The notes under the pieces: model-generated
The model's database searches: none
Seen by the model: the letters and a program-made list of their open reading frames with translations, nothing else
What the model was told of the DNA's origin: nothing
Position numbers and translations under genes: made by a program
Assembly (NCBI GenBank): GCA_018222865.1
Contig: JAAEZM010000005.1
Location: 148,063 to 212,062, forward strand
DNA: 64,000 bases
Source of the DNA: Alphaproteobacteria bacterium
GTDB taxonomy: Bacteria; Pseudomonadota; Alphaproteobacteria; Caulobacterales; Maricaulaceae
Direction of reading: 5' to 3'
Part shown: one piece after another, positions 1 to 8,746 of the stretch
Position numbering within the stretch: the first letter of the stretch is position 1
Layout of the letters: every line of letters starts with the position of its first letter

Positions 1-205
1 TGGCGCCGACGTCGACGGTCAGGTTTGTGAAAGCTATGGCGTCTGGGTTTTGAAGAAAATGTATGGCCGCGAATATATGGGCATTGAACGCGCCACCTTC
101 CTGATCGGCCCCGACGGGGTGATTCGCCAGATCTGGCGTAAAGTGAAGGTCAAAGGCCATATCGCCGAAGTGCTCGAGGCCAGCCAGTCGCAGGCTGCTG
201 TGTGA
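1..205 (+). CDS. bcp: Peroxiredoxin, Bcp/AhpC-TSA family (C-terminal part)
   Basis: This is the 3' end of a gene entering from the left edge; the frame starts at base 2 and stops at TGA 203-205, giving about 67 visible residues. The segments YGVW, MYGREYMGIERATFLI and WRKVKVKGH match the C-terminal half of Bcp-type thiol peroxidases, cytoplasmic enzymes that reduce hydroperoxides. The peroxidatic cysteine lies outside the window, so subclass and activity cannot be checked. The stop overlaps the GTG start of the next gene (GTGA, 202-205), suggesting translational coupling with the DUF455 protein. Confidence 0.82.
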   Translation, partial: GADVDGQVCESYGVWVLKKMYGREYMGIERATFLIGPDGVIRQIWRKVKVKGHIAEVLEASQSQAAV

Positions 206-1029
206 CGGGCACGGATCGCGATATTGCCACCGCGGCGCGCAGCGTTCTCGACACAGGCGAGCCGCGCGCCAAGGCGGCGAAAGCGCGCGCGGTCGCAACG
301 GACTGGCGCGAGGGCCTGATTCACCTGCCCTCAATCTGGCCAGCCGTCCCGGCTGATCATGCGCCTGCACGCCCCGCGCGCCCGGAACTGGTCCCGCCAG
401 GGCAGGTGCCGCGACGGCGCTTAAACTCGGTTCATGGTCGGATCGCCCTGCTTCACGCCATCGCACACATTGAGTTCAATGCCATTGATCTCGCTTTCGA
501 CCTGGTCATGCGGTTTGGCGGCGATGTTCGGGTTCCAAACACCCAACGCACTGCCTTTATCTCAGACTGGATCAGCGTTGGTGATGACGAGGCCCGCCAT
601 TTCATTTTGGTTGAAGACAGGCTGAACGCGCTCGGCGCTGGCTATGGCGATCATCCGGCTCATAACGGGCTTTGGGACGCGGCGGTGAGTACAAAGAACG
701 ATCTCGCGGCACGCCTTGCCGTAGCCCCGCTCGTGCTTGAAGCCCGGGGGCTGGATGTGACGCCCGGCATGATCGAGCGGCTAAATTCTGCCGCCGACCC
801 AGAAAGTGCAGCGATCCTGCAAACGATATATGACGAAGAAATCGGCCATGTCGGCGCTGGTGCACACTGGTTTCTGACAATAGCCAAGGCCGTCGGAGAA
901 GACGCCCAAGCCTACTATCACAGTCTAGTCCGACAGCATTTTCGCAGCCCGCTGAAACGCCCATTTAATTTTAAAGCACGTCAAAGTGCGGGATTTCCCG
1001 AAACTTTCTACGAGCCATTGGCAGATTAG
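202..1029 (+). CDS. DUF455 family ferritin-like protein
   Basis: A 275-residue protein starting at GTG 202 within the stop of the peroxiredoxin gene. The core after about residue 85 contains helices with Glu/His pairs typical of ferritin-like folds: IEFNAIDLAFD, DDEARHFILVEDRL, LEARGLDVTP and DEEIGHVGAG. These match the DUF455 family, distantly related to diiron MiaE/ferritin-like proteins. The N-terminal 80 residues are Ala/Arg/Pro-rich and look like a less conserved extension. No biochemical role is established for the family. A metal-dependent redox function next to a peroxiredoxin is inference from fold and neighbourhood. An internal ATG start cannot be excluded. Confidence 0.85.
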   Translation: MTGTDRDIATAARSVLDTGEPRAKAAKARAVATDWREGLIHLPSIWPAVPADHAPARPARPELVPPGQVPRRRLNSVHGRIALLHAIAHIEFNAIDLAFDLVMRFGGDVRVPNTQRTAFISDWISVGDDEARHFILVEDRLNALGAGYGDHPAHNGLWDAAVSTKNDLAARLAVAPLVLEARGLDVTPGMIERLNSAADPESAAILQTIYDEEIGHVGAGAHWFLTIAKAVGEDAQAYYHSLVRQHFRSPLKRPFNFKARQSAGFPETFYEPLAD

Positions 1030-1099
1030 GCGCAGGTTTTGCATCCGTGCATGTTGATAATAGGCCCAATATTGTGTCACATCCCTGCGGGGCCTTGGG

Positions 1100-2362
1100 G
1101 TGAGCGTAGTTGAGCGGTATGCGGTAATGTTCGCTAGCTTGAAAGAAGCAGTATGGGGGACAGCACAACGCTGGTTTCCGGACCGTCAGATCTACCATCG
1201 TAGTGACGGACAGGTCCGCTATTTCGCTATTTCCACCGGATTGCAAATTTCTGTTCTGTTCAGCGCCGCCATTCTGGCTTGCTGGCTTTGTTTCACGACA
1301 GCCTCCGTTGCTTTCCACGGCCGTGCGCTTGCAGAAAAAGACCGGGAAATCTATTCCACCCGCGCCTCCGCTGACCGCATGATTGCCGAAGCACGTGCGA
1401 GCGAGGCGACAGCCCTGTCTTTCATGGAATCGCGCATGGAGGAGTTTGACCGCACGGCATATGAATTCCAGATGCGCCACGAGACTTTGCGTCAGCTGGT
1501 CGCTTTTGCCGAACAATTGTCCGGTCAGGACATGGAGCCCTCTCCTGCCCTTGATGATGGCCGCGTCCTTATGGCTGCGACGCCCGCTGATCCGACGCCG
1601 CGCGAAGCCCGCGACTCACTGGTCAGCGTTGCGGCAATGACGGATGCGCCGGAGGATCAGATCTCCTACCTCATGGGCGAGCAGGATAATGTTCTCGCTC
1701 AGGCGGAAGACGCCACAGAGGCTCGCCTGGAGAACCTGCGGGCCGTTTTGCGTCTGACCGGTTTGAATATTGAAGATGTAATCGCGGAAGGTCGCGAAAC
1801 CGAGGAACAGGGCGGTCCGTTTGAACCGATCGCCTTTACCAGCGTCTATTCCGGCGGCATTGAACTCGATGCGCCTTTCTCCTCCCGCATCAACCGTATC
1901 GCATCGCGCATGCTGGAAGTTGGGGAGTTGGAAGCCTTCACAGCCAGCGGACCGTTCGGTGAACCAATTTCCGTTCCGCACCGCCGCACATCTCCCTTCG
2001 GCATTCGTTCTGATCCCTTCAACCACCGCCCGACCATGCACCGCGGATTGGATTTTGGCGCCTACCGCCGCGCGCCCATTATCGCCACCGGTCCAGGTGA
2101 GGTCATTTACGCCGGTTGGAGGAGCGGTTATGGTCGTACGGTCGAAATCGATCATGGCTATGGTTTTGTTACGCGATACGCCCATTTGCACGAAATTGCC
2201 GTGCGCCGGGGTGATCGCGTAAACCGCGGTCAGCATATCGGGGGCATGGGGTCTACAGGACGTAGTACGGCTACGCACCTGCACTATGAAATCTGGTACA
2301 ATGGGTCGGCAATTGATCCAGAACGTCTACTGAGAGCGGGACAATATGTTCAACAAGGGTAA
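1100..2362 (+). CDS. M23 peptidoglycan endopeptidase, LmdC-like, membrane-anchored
   Basis: A 420-residue bitopic membrane protein. Residues 1-45 are cytoplasmic and carry the basic segment WFPDRQIYHRSDGQVRYF. A single transmembrane helix follows (about 47-69), then a charged, probably coiled-coil periplasmic stretch (75-240), and a LytM/M23 domain at about 290-405 with zinc-binding motifs HRGLDFG, YAHLH and HLHYE all intact. M23 enzymes cut peptide cross-links in peptidoglycan. The gene overlaps the bactofilin gene by 17 bp. That pairing is known from Hyphomonas and relatives, where a bactofilin localises an M23 enzyme (LmdC) through its cytoplasmic N-terminus. GTG at 1100 is used; ATG at 1127 is an alternative that would shorten the cytoplasmic tail. 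Confidence 0.88.
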   Translation: MSVVERYAVMFASLKEAVWGTAQRWFPDRQIYHRSDGQVRYFAISTGLQISVLFSAAILACWLCFTTASVAFHGRALAEKDREIYSTRASADRMIAEARASEATALSFMESRMEEFDRTAYEFQMRHETLRQLVAFAEQLSGQDMEPSPALDDGRVLMAATPADPTPREARDSLVSVAAMTDAPEDQISYLMGEQDNVLAQAEDATEARLENLRAVLRLTGLNIEDVIAEGRETEEQGGPFEPIAFTSVYSGGIELDAPFSSRINRIASRMLEVGELEAFTASGPFGEPISVPHRRTSPFGIRSDPFNHRPTMHRGLDFGAYRRAPIIATGPGEVIYAGWRSGYGRTVEIDHGYGFVTRYAHLHEIAVRRGDRVNRGQHIGGMGSTGRSTATHLHYEIWYNGSAIDPERLLRAGQYVQQG

Positions 2363-2879
2363 TAAAGACACCTCCACCCCTGAAGCGATGCCAACATCCA
2401 GCGCAACGGCGAAAAGGACCACCATGAAATCGAAAGCTCCTTCTATTCTCTCCGGGGACCTTGTCCTCACCGGCTCCATCGTTTCCGAGGGCGAAGTTCA
2501 GCTCGACGGCCAGGTTGATGGCGATATCCGCGCTGGCTCCCTGATCATCGGCGAAGAAGCTTCTGTGAATGGCGAGGTTTTCGCTGAAACCGTTATTGTT
2601 CGCGGCCGCGTCAATGGCAGCTTGCGCGCGCGTCAGGTTCAACTTGCCGCAACGGCTCGTATCGAAGGCGATATCGTGCATGCCGCCCTGTCTGTCGAAA
2701 GCGGCGCATTCTTCGACGGCCATTGCCGCCACTCGTCTGATCCGCTCAGCGACAAGCCGGCGGCGAGCAAGGATGGTGGTTCGAAATCCGCAGGATCCCC
2801 GCCACCAGCGGCAAACAAGCCGTCATCCGTGACATCGATCGAGCCGCCGCTGGCTGCTTCGTCCAAGTCCTCCGCCTAA
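2346..2879 (+). CDS. bacA: Bactofilin (polymer-forming cytoskeletal protein)
   Basis: A 177-residue protein with a central right-handed beta-helix of repeats (about residues 35-140: GDLVLTGSIVSEGEVQLDG, VDGDIRAGSLIIGEEASVNG and so on) flanked by a short polar N-terminus and a Pro/Ser/Lys-rich disordered C-terminus, the standard bactofilin layout. Bactofilins polymerise without nucleotide, often on the membrane, and scaffold cell-wall enzymes. The start ATG lies inside the end of the M23 peptidase gene, so the two are probably translationally coupled and act together in local cell-wall remodelling such as stalk or bud formation. A strong bidirectional terminator follows. The symbol bacA is by family analogy; paralogues may exist elsewhere. 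Confidence 0.92.
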   Translation: MFNKGNKDTSTPEAMPTSSATAKRTTMKSKAPSILSGDLVLTGSIVSEGEVQLDGQVDGDIRAGSLIIGEEASVNGEVFAETVIVRGRVNGSLRARQVQLAATARIEGDIVHAALSVESGAFFDGHCRHSSDPLSDKPAASKDGGSKSAGSPPPAANKPSSVTSIEPPLAASSKSSA

Positions 2880-2905
2880 TCGGCGCGAAGACGACAGAGA
2901 TCAAG

Positions 2906-2942
2906 AAAACGGCGGGGCCCTATAGCTCCGCCGTTTTTTTTG
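2906..2942. terminator. Bidirectional intrinsic terminator between bactofilin and methyltransferase genes
   Basis: A 13-bp stem containing one G-U pair (AAAACGGCGGGGC with GCTCCGCCGTTTT) surrounds a 6-nt loop and continues into a T tract on the plus strand. The matching A run on the left provides a T run for the minus strand. It sits between the convergent ends at 2879 and 2946. Confidence 0.85.
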
Positions 2943-2945
2943 TCG

Positions 2946-3725
2946 CTAAACCGCCTCGGCCAACATTGCGAAACTCGGCTTCATAAAGCGGTTTAAAGGT
3001 GTCGCCTCATCGCTCCAACCATCCTCATAGAAGTCGCGCAGGATAAATCCACTCCTTAGAAGGTCGCCGATCAGGCTTCCAAGCGTGTGGGAGAACTCAA
3101 TCCCTTCGCCGGCCTCAATCAAAGCTGTAATGCCGCTCGCATCTGTATGGTCGAGGGTTGAATAAGGGAGTGGGAAACGCACCGTCGGCTCAGCCCCTGT
3201 CTCGATCGCGTCATGATCGAACAGATAGAAAGCCGGGTTCATAACCCCGGTCAGCAATCGACCCCCGGGCCTCAGAACCCGACGAACGCTGGACCAGACC
3301 CTTGAGACATCAGGAACAAAAATTGTCGACACCGGATTGAAAACGAGATCGAAGCTTGATGGGTTGAAGCGCGACAAGTCCTGCATATCTCCGCGCTCCA
3401 GCGAGATTTCCAATCCCTCTCGTTCCGCGACGAATCGATCAAGTGCGAGTTGCTCATCGGCATTGTCGTAACTCGTCAGATGTGCACCAGCGGCTGCAAG
3501 AAGCGGATTTTGCTGCCCGCCCGCGGACGCCAGGCCGAGCACATTCTGGCCTTTCAGCTCACCCAGCCAATGCGCCGGGACAATCCGGTTAGGCGTGAGG
3601 ATTACCTCGACCATTCCCTGTCGCGCCCGCTCCACCATTTCGCCAGAGACCGGCCGACTCCACTCGCTTAGTCCGGATGTCGCTTGGTTATTCCAAGCCT
3701 GGCGGTTTTGTTGAGTGACGTCCAT
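2946..3725 (-). CDS. Class I SAM-dependent methyltransferase
   Basis: A protein of 259 residues when started at ATG 3725 (MDVTQQNRQAWNN), just 22 bp after the prfB stop; upstream in-frame sequence would overlap prfB and is not family-like. It contains the SAM-binding glycine-rich motif I (VLGLASAGGQQNPLLAAAG), an acidic post-motif segment (YDNADEQL), motif II (GDMQDLSRF followed by FDLVFNP) and the post-motif LRPGGRLLTGVMNP, as in the Methyltransf_11 group. The substrate is unknown. Its position suggests co-transcription with prfB. PrmC-type release-factor methyltransferases carry an NPPY motif that is absent here, so this is not the RF modifying enzyme. Confidence 0.8.
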   Translation of the reverse strand: MDVTQQNRQAWNNQATSGLSEWSRPVSGEMVERARQGMVEVILTPNRIVPAHWLGELKGQNVLGLASAGGQQNPLLAAAGAHLTSYDNADEQLALDRFVAEREGLEISLERGDMQDLSRFNPSSFDLVFNPVSTIFVPDVSRVWSSVRRVLRPGGRLLTGVMNPAFYLFDHDAIETGAEPTVRFPLPYSTLDHTDASGITALIEAGEGIEFSHTLGSLIGDLLRSGFILRDFYEDGWSDEATPLNRFMKPSFAMLAEAV

Positions 3726-3747
3726 CGTCTCTGTTGGGAGACGCCGA

Positions 3748-4885
3748 CTAAGGCGCCCCCTCATCCTCACCGCCGACACGCGCTGCAAGCGCAGCCGCCA
3801 TGAAATCATCGAGATCACCGTCGAGTACACCGCCCGTATTGGAGGTTTCGACATTGGTCCGCAGATCCTTCACCATCTGATAGGGCTGGAGCACATAGGA
3901 ACGGATCTGGTGCCCCCAGCCGATATCGGTCTTGCTATCCGCCTCCGCCTGGGCGGCGGCTTCGCGCATCTGCAGTTCAACCTCATAGACGCGAGCCCGA
4001 AGCATGTCCCAGGCCTGGGCCCGGTTCTTGTGCTGCGAGCGCTCGTTTTGACACTGCACCACAATCGGTCGTTCCTGACCCGGCATGTCATAGGTTAGAC
4101 GTACGGCACTATCCGTAGTGTTCACGTGCTGACCGCCCGCTCCCGAAGCGCGATAAGTGTCAACACGGACCTTGCTTTCCTCGATTTCGACCTCAATCCG
4201 GTCATCGATCAGCGGATAGACCCAGACACTGGCAAAACTGGTATGGCGGCGCGCACTTGAATCATAGGGCGAGATACGAACCAGACGGTGGACGCCCGCC
4301 TCGGTTTTGAGCCAGCCATAGGCATTCTCGCCCTTGACCAGAAGCGTGGCGGATTTCAGCCCAGCTTCTTCGCCGGGCTGTTCTTCGATGACTTCGACCT
4401 TGTGTCCGTGGGCATTGGCCCAGCGGCTATACATGCGTGTCATCATAGAGGCCCAGTCCTGAGCCTCTGTCCCCCCGGCGCCTGGGTGGATCTCGACATA
4501 GGCATCATTGCCATCGGCTTCACCAGACAGCAGCGCTTCCAGCTCGGCGCGCTTCATCTTGCCCTGCAGAGCTCTCAGCCCCTCGACCGCATCCTCAATA
4601 ATGGACTCATCACCCTCCAATTCCGCTAACTCAACCAGCTCAATCGTATCGGCTAATTCAGTTTCGGCTTCGGTGATGACTTCAATCGCCGCATCCAGAC
4701 GATTGCGTTCACGCATCAGGGTTTGTGCCTTCTGCGGATCATTCCAAAAATCAGGGGCTTCCGATTGAGCGTTTAGCTCATCGAGTCTTTTCTGGGCAGT
4801 ATCCCAGTCAAAGACGCCTCCTTAGCAAGCCAACTGCCTGCTGGATCTCGTCGGATAGGGTCTGGATGTCGGCGCGCATGCTCAT
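3748..4885 (-). CDS. prfB: Peptide chain release factor 2, expressed by programmed +1 frameshift
   Basis: RF2 recognises UGA/UAA stop codons in the ribosomal A site and triggers peptide release. The gene starts at ATG 4885 (or ATG 4879), reads 25 codons to CTT, meets an in-frame TGA at 4810-4808, and continues in the +1 frame (GAC TGG GAT...) to 3748, giving 378 residues. The catalytic GGQ lies at about residues 250-252 (SGAGGQHVN). The stop-codon-reading tripeptide is SPY at about 205-207 where E. coli has SPF. Ending annotation at the first in-frame ATG after the frameshift (4716) would lose the N-terminal domain. The gene is downstream of mrcA, with 60 bp between them, in the amiC-mrcA-prfB order common in alphaproteobacteria. 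Confidence 0.96.
4804..4825 (-). promoter_or_regulatory. prfB programmed +1 frameshift site
   Basis: On the minus strand the sequence reads AGG AGG CGT CTT TGA C. The Shine-Dalgarno-like AGGAGG is complementary to 4817-4822, the slippery CTT to 4811-4813, and the UGA to 4808-4810. The spacing is the same as in the E. coli prfB site (AGGGGGUAUCUUUGAC). Low RF2 slows termination at UGA and favours slipping into the +1 frame, which makes the site an autoregulatory switch. Confidence 0.96.
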
Positions 4886-4945
4886 GCCCGTTAAATGCAG
4901 AAGGAATGACGTGGATAAAGAGGCTCGTCAGAGGAAACAAGGGCG

Positions 4946-7447
4946 CTAGTACAGCCCGCCTAGATCCTCTTCCTCCTCTTCTTCCTCCTCCAAGTCTCCA
5001 TCGGAGAAGAGAAGGTCCATCGGGTCATCGCTGACAGAAGACCGCGCAAAGCTCAGACCGCTCTCTTCCTCTGGCGATTGACGCGATGGCTCAGTCCCGG
5101 GTCGGAAAGCCTCCAGGATCACACCGGGCTGGCCCAGAACGCCGGGCTCACCACTCAGGCGATCAATCGGCACGAGGCGAACCCCCTCAGGAACCCGGAA
5201 CGGTGCAACCGCATAATTGTCGAGGGCAACCTCGAAGAAATCGCGCGCGATCGGTGCAGCAACCCGGCCACCGGCTTCTCCGGAACCCAGCTGATAAGGC
5301 GTGTCGAAGCCCACATAGACGCCGACGATCAGGTCCGGACTGAAACCAACAAACCAAGCGTCGCGGAAATCATTTGTCGTGCCTGTCTTACCGCCCATAG
5401 GACGGCCGAGCGAACGCAGCGCTGTACCCGTTCCGCGTTGAACAGCACCTTCAAGCATGTGGACGACCTGATAAGCGGTCACCGGATCGACGACTTCCTC
5501 ACGCGTTTCGGGGAAGACGGGCTCAAACAAACCCTCTGTCCACTCCTCAACATCGCAGGTTTCACACTCGCGGGTTTCGTGCGCGTAGATCGTTGCCCCG
5601 GATCGGTCCTGAACCCGGTCGAGGATTGTCGGTTCAACACGGCGTCCGCCATTGACCAGAGAGGCATAGGCAGAGATGAGGCGGTACAGGGTCGTCTCAC
5701 CCGCTCCCAAAGACATGGCAAGCACCGGAGAAAGCTCATCGTAGATGCCGAAGCGCACGCCATAGTCAGAAATCGGCCGCATGCCCATTTCCTGCGCCAA
5801 ACGTACGGTCATGACATTGCGTGACAGCTCCAGACCCAGGCGCAATGTCGACATGCCGTAATAGCGCTGGGAATAATTGGACGGCATGTAGAAACGCTCA
5901 TCCGGGCCACCGGTCGCTACAAACGGCGCGTCCAGGATCAGGCTGGCCGGCGTATATCCATTGTCCAGCGCGGCTGCATAGGCGAACGGTTTGAAGGACG
6001 ATCCCGGCTGACGCCGCGCCTGTGTCGCGCGATTGAATTGACTGTGCGCAAATGAATACCCCCCAACCATGGCAAGCACGCGCCCGGTATGCGGGTCCAT
6101 CGCCATGATGCCGCCGTTGATCTCGGGAACTTGGCGCAAGCTGAACGCTTCAACCGGCGTCTCATCATCTATTGGAGGCCCCGCCAGGATGACATCGCCC
6201 TCTCCAAGGACTTCACCCGGATGGGAAATGGACGGCCCAACCTCTCCGTCTGGAAGGTTCTCGCGCGCCCAGCGCAGCTCGACCATCGGGATGGAGCCGG
6301 TGCTGCTATCTTCAAAGAGGACCTCCACGCCCTCGTCCGACACAGCGGTGACGATCGCAGGCTGCCAACCTTCGTCCAAATCACGCGGAATAGTGACCGC
6401 TTCGAAGCGCTCTTCCCAACCTTCGCCGAGCTCGATGCGTTCAATAGCACCGCGGTATCCATGGCGGCGATCATAGGTCTCCAGGCCATCGCGCAGAGCC
6501 CGGCGCGCCGCCAATTGCATCCGCGTATCCAGCGTTGTCCGGATGGACAGGCCGCCATGATAAAGCTCGTCCTCACCGAAGACTGAGAAGACTTCTCGGC
6601 GGACATTCTCGACAAAATACTCCGCTGCGAGATAGTCATCACCGCGCAGGCGATCTGCGATCTGGAGCGGCTGCTGAGCCGCCTCGCGCGCATCCTCTTC
6701 CGAGATATAGCCATTGGCAGCCATGCGCGAGAGAACCCAGTTGCGCCGGTCAATCGTGCGCTCTGGGTGACGGATCGGGTGGAAGCGCGCCGGGCCGTTG
6801 ACGACAGCTGCGAGCAAGGCCGCTTCGTCCAGCGTCAGCTCATCAAGCGATTTATCGAAGTAATTGAGCGCTGCCGCCGCGGCACCATACGCACGTTGAC
6901 CGAAATAGATCTCGTTCAGATAAAGCTCGAGGATTTCGTCCTTGGTGAAAGCGCGCTCAATCCGGCGGGCCAGCACCATCTCCTGCACCTTTCGCTCCAT
7001 GCGTTGTGCAGAGGACAGGAGGAAGTTTTTCGCGACCTGCTGGGTGATTGTCGACGCGCCTTCGAGGCGCTCTCCGAGAATCACATGGCGGATATTGGCG
7101 AAGGCGGCGCGGATAATGCCGCGAAAATCCAACCCGCCATGATCGTAGAAATTCTTATCTTCGGCCGAGATGAAGGCATTGATGAGATTCTGCGGCATGT
7201 TTTCGATGGGGACGAAAACCCGATGTTCGCGCGCATACTCCGCAATCAACCGTCCATCACCGGCATGCACACGGCTCATAATCGCCGGCTCATACTCGGC
7301 AAGCTGCTGATAATCCGGCAGGTCTGCGGTTACGCGGACAACATAGACAGCCGCAAAAATAAAGGCTGCCACCGCCATGACGGCAGCCGCAGCACTCCCC
7401 CACATGAAGGTACGCATCACATTACGCAGAGTGAAAATCTTCATCAC
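4946..7447 (-). CDS. mrcA: Penicillin-binding protein 1A (bifunctional transglycosylase/transpeptidase)
   Basis: An 833-residue class A PBP that polymerises and cross-links peptidoglycan. It has an N-terminal membrane anchor (about 14-40), a GT51 glycosyltransferase domain with the EDKNFYDHGG motif near residue 96 and the IERAFTKDEILELYLN region, then a transpeptidase domain with SSFK (near 482), SRN (ELSRNV) and KTG (GGKTGTTND, near 685). All active-site motifs are present. The C-terminus is unusually acidic, ending in a run of eight Glu residues before DLGGLY. It follows amiC by 87 bp on the same strand and precedes prfB. Confidence 0.95.
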   Translation of the reverse strand: MMKIFTLRNVMRTFMWGSAAAAVMAVAAFIFAAVYVVRVTADLPDYQQLAEYEPAIMSRVHAGDGRLIAEYAREHRVFVPIENMPQNLINAFISAEDKNFYDHGGLDFRGIIRAAFANIRHVILGERLEGASTITQQVAKNFLLSSAQRMERKVQEMVLARRIERAFTKDEILELYLNEIYFGQRAYGAAAAALNYFDKSLDELTLDEAALLAAVVNGPARFHPIRHPERTIDRRNWVLSRMAANGYISEEDAREAAQQPLQIADRLRGDDYLAAEYFVENVRREVFSVFGEDELYHGGLSIRTTLDTRMQLAARRALRDGLETYDRRHGYRGAIERIELGEGWEERFEAVTIPRDLDEGWQPAIVTAVSDEGVEVLFEDSSTGSIPMVELRWARENLPDGEVGPSISHPGEVLGEGDVILAGPPIDDETPVEAFSLRQVPEINGGIMAMDPHTGRVLAMVGGYSFAHSQFNRATQARRQPGSSFKPFAYAAALDNGYTPASLILDAPFVATGGPDERFYMPSNYSQRYYGMSTLRLGLELSRNVMTVRLAQEMGMRPISDYGVRFGIYDELSPVLAMSLGAGETTLYRLISAYASLVNGGRRVEPTILDRVQDRSGATIYAHETRECETCDVEEWTEGLFEPVFPETREEVVDPVTAYQVVHMLEGAVQRGTGTALRSLGRPMGGKTGTTNDFRDAWFVGFSPDLIVGVYVGFDTPYQLGSGEAGGRVAAPIARDFFEVALDNYAVAPFRVPEGVRLVPIDRLSGEPGVLGQPGVILEAFRPGTEPSRQSPEEESGLSFARSSVSDDPMDLLFSDGDLEEEEEEEEDLGGLY

Positions 7448-7534
7448 GCTCTCTGGCCCCGCTCCCGGCCATTATGGGTTCACCATAACAACAGGGCCCT
7501 ATTATGGCCGCTAGACGGATTGGATGGAAGCGTT

Positions 7535-8746
7535 TCAGCGCGCTCGAACTGAAGGGTTTGCACTCGTGCCATCTTCATCACCATCGCCCCGCGACGAGAA
7601 GTAGGCATCAATACCGCTTACAACAGAGGCCATCTGATCCCGGCGGAAACGATCCGAGTTGAGATTGCGCTCATCCGTCGAGTTCGACAGGAAGCCCATC
7701 TCAAGCAGGATAGCTGGGACGCGCGGATCAAGCAGAACAAAGAAATTGGCCTCACGGTGCGGGTTCGTCAGCAACGGACCGGCATCATCAAGATGGTCGA
7801 GCATGACCTGGGCAAAGACGGAAGACTGATTGCGTTTCTCACGCAGCTCGAGCTCAACCAGGATATTATTCACATCAGGCTGATCGGAATGATCCGCCCC
7901 GGCACGAGCCCTGTTTCGCGCGCGCGCCTCGGCACGGTCGTTCAACGTGTAGATCGCCGCACCCCGCACATCAGGATTGCGCGAACTGTCGGCGTGCAAG
8001 GAGATGAAGAGGTCTGCTCGCGCGTCGGCCATAACCCCAACCCGGTCTTCCCAAGACGGGTAGATGTCACGATCGCGGGTCATGCGCACTTCATAACGCC
8101 CCGTCGCTTCGAGCTGACGCCGCAGCTCGCGCGCAGCGGCCAGGGTGACATCGCTCTCATGCGTGCCACCGCGACCGATCGCGCCAGGATCATGGCCGCC
8201 ATGCCCTGCATCCAGGACAATGACGCGGCGTTCACGCTGCGGCGGCAGATAAACCGCCTCTACGCGAGCGGCAATCAGTCCATCAATACCCGACGACGTC
8301 GGCTGGAAACCGGAATGATAGGTCGCGTCCTCTTCAGAAGCGCGCTGGATATCGACAACAATTCGATGGTTCTGGCTATCAGAGGCCGGGTCCAGCAAGA
8401 ACTGGCTCGAGATAACAACCGGATGCTCCAACTCGAATACAATACGTGAGGAAGTCGCAGAGTTATTGAAAAAGCGGAAGCTGTCGACAAGACCGCGTCC
8501 AACCCCCTCACCCGTTTCAAGGCCTTCCACACTCCAGGCCGCCGTCGGCATGTCCACCACAAGTCGACTGGTCAACCCATCGAGGGTGAAGGCATGGAAG
8601 CTGGCTTCTTGAGACACTTCCAGAACAACACGGGTTCGGTTTGCGTCAGGACCGAAGCGCACATTTCGCACTTCCTGATCCGCCAGCGCTGGTACGCTGG
8701 ACAACAAACCTGCCGCCAATGCTCCAAGAATTGCTAGAACGCGCAT
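7535..8746 (-). CDS. amiC: N-acetylmuramoyl-L-alanine amidase (AMIN + Amidase_3), periplasmic
   Basis: A 403-residue exported amidase that removes stem peptides from peptidoglycan during septum splitting. It has a signal peptide (residues 1-22, cleavage near ALA-DQ), an AMIN localisation domain (about 25-130), and a zinc Amidase_3 domain (about 170-390) with DAGHGGHDPG, an early Glu (THESDVT), SLHADS and the catalytic LLEMGFLSN. All four expected ligand/catalytic motifs are visible. Enzymes of this type usually need activation by EnvC/NlpD-like LytM proteins; none is adjacent, although an M23 protein lies 5 kb away. The gene starts at ATG 8746 and diverges from rne. Confidence 0.94.
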   Translation of the reverse strand: MRVLAILGALAAGLLSSVPALADQEVRNVRFGPDANRTRVVLEVSQEASFHAFTLDGLTSRLVVDMPTAAWSVEGLETGEGVGRGLVDSFRFFNNSATSSRIVFELEHPVVISSQFLLDPASDSQNHRIVVDIQRASEEDATYHSGFQPTSSGIDGLIAARVEAVYLPPQRERRVIVLDAGHGGHDPGAIGRGGTHESDVTLAAARELRRQLEATGRYEVRMTRDRDIYPSWEDRVGVMADARADLFISLHADSSRNPDVRGAAIYTLNDRAEARARNRARAGADHSDQPDVNNILVELELREKRNQSSVFAQVMLDHLDDAGPLLTNPHREANFFVLLDPRVPAILLEMGFLSNSTDERNLNSDRFRRDQMASVVSGIDAYFSSRGDGDEDGTSANPSVRAR

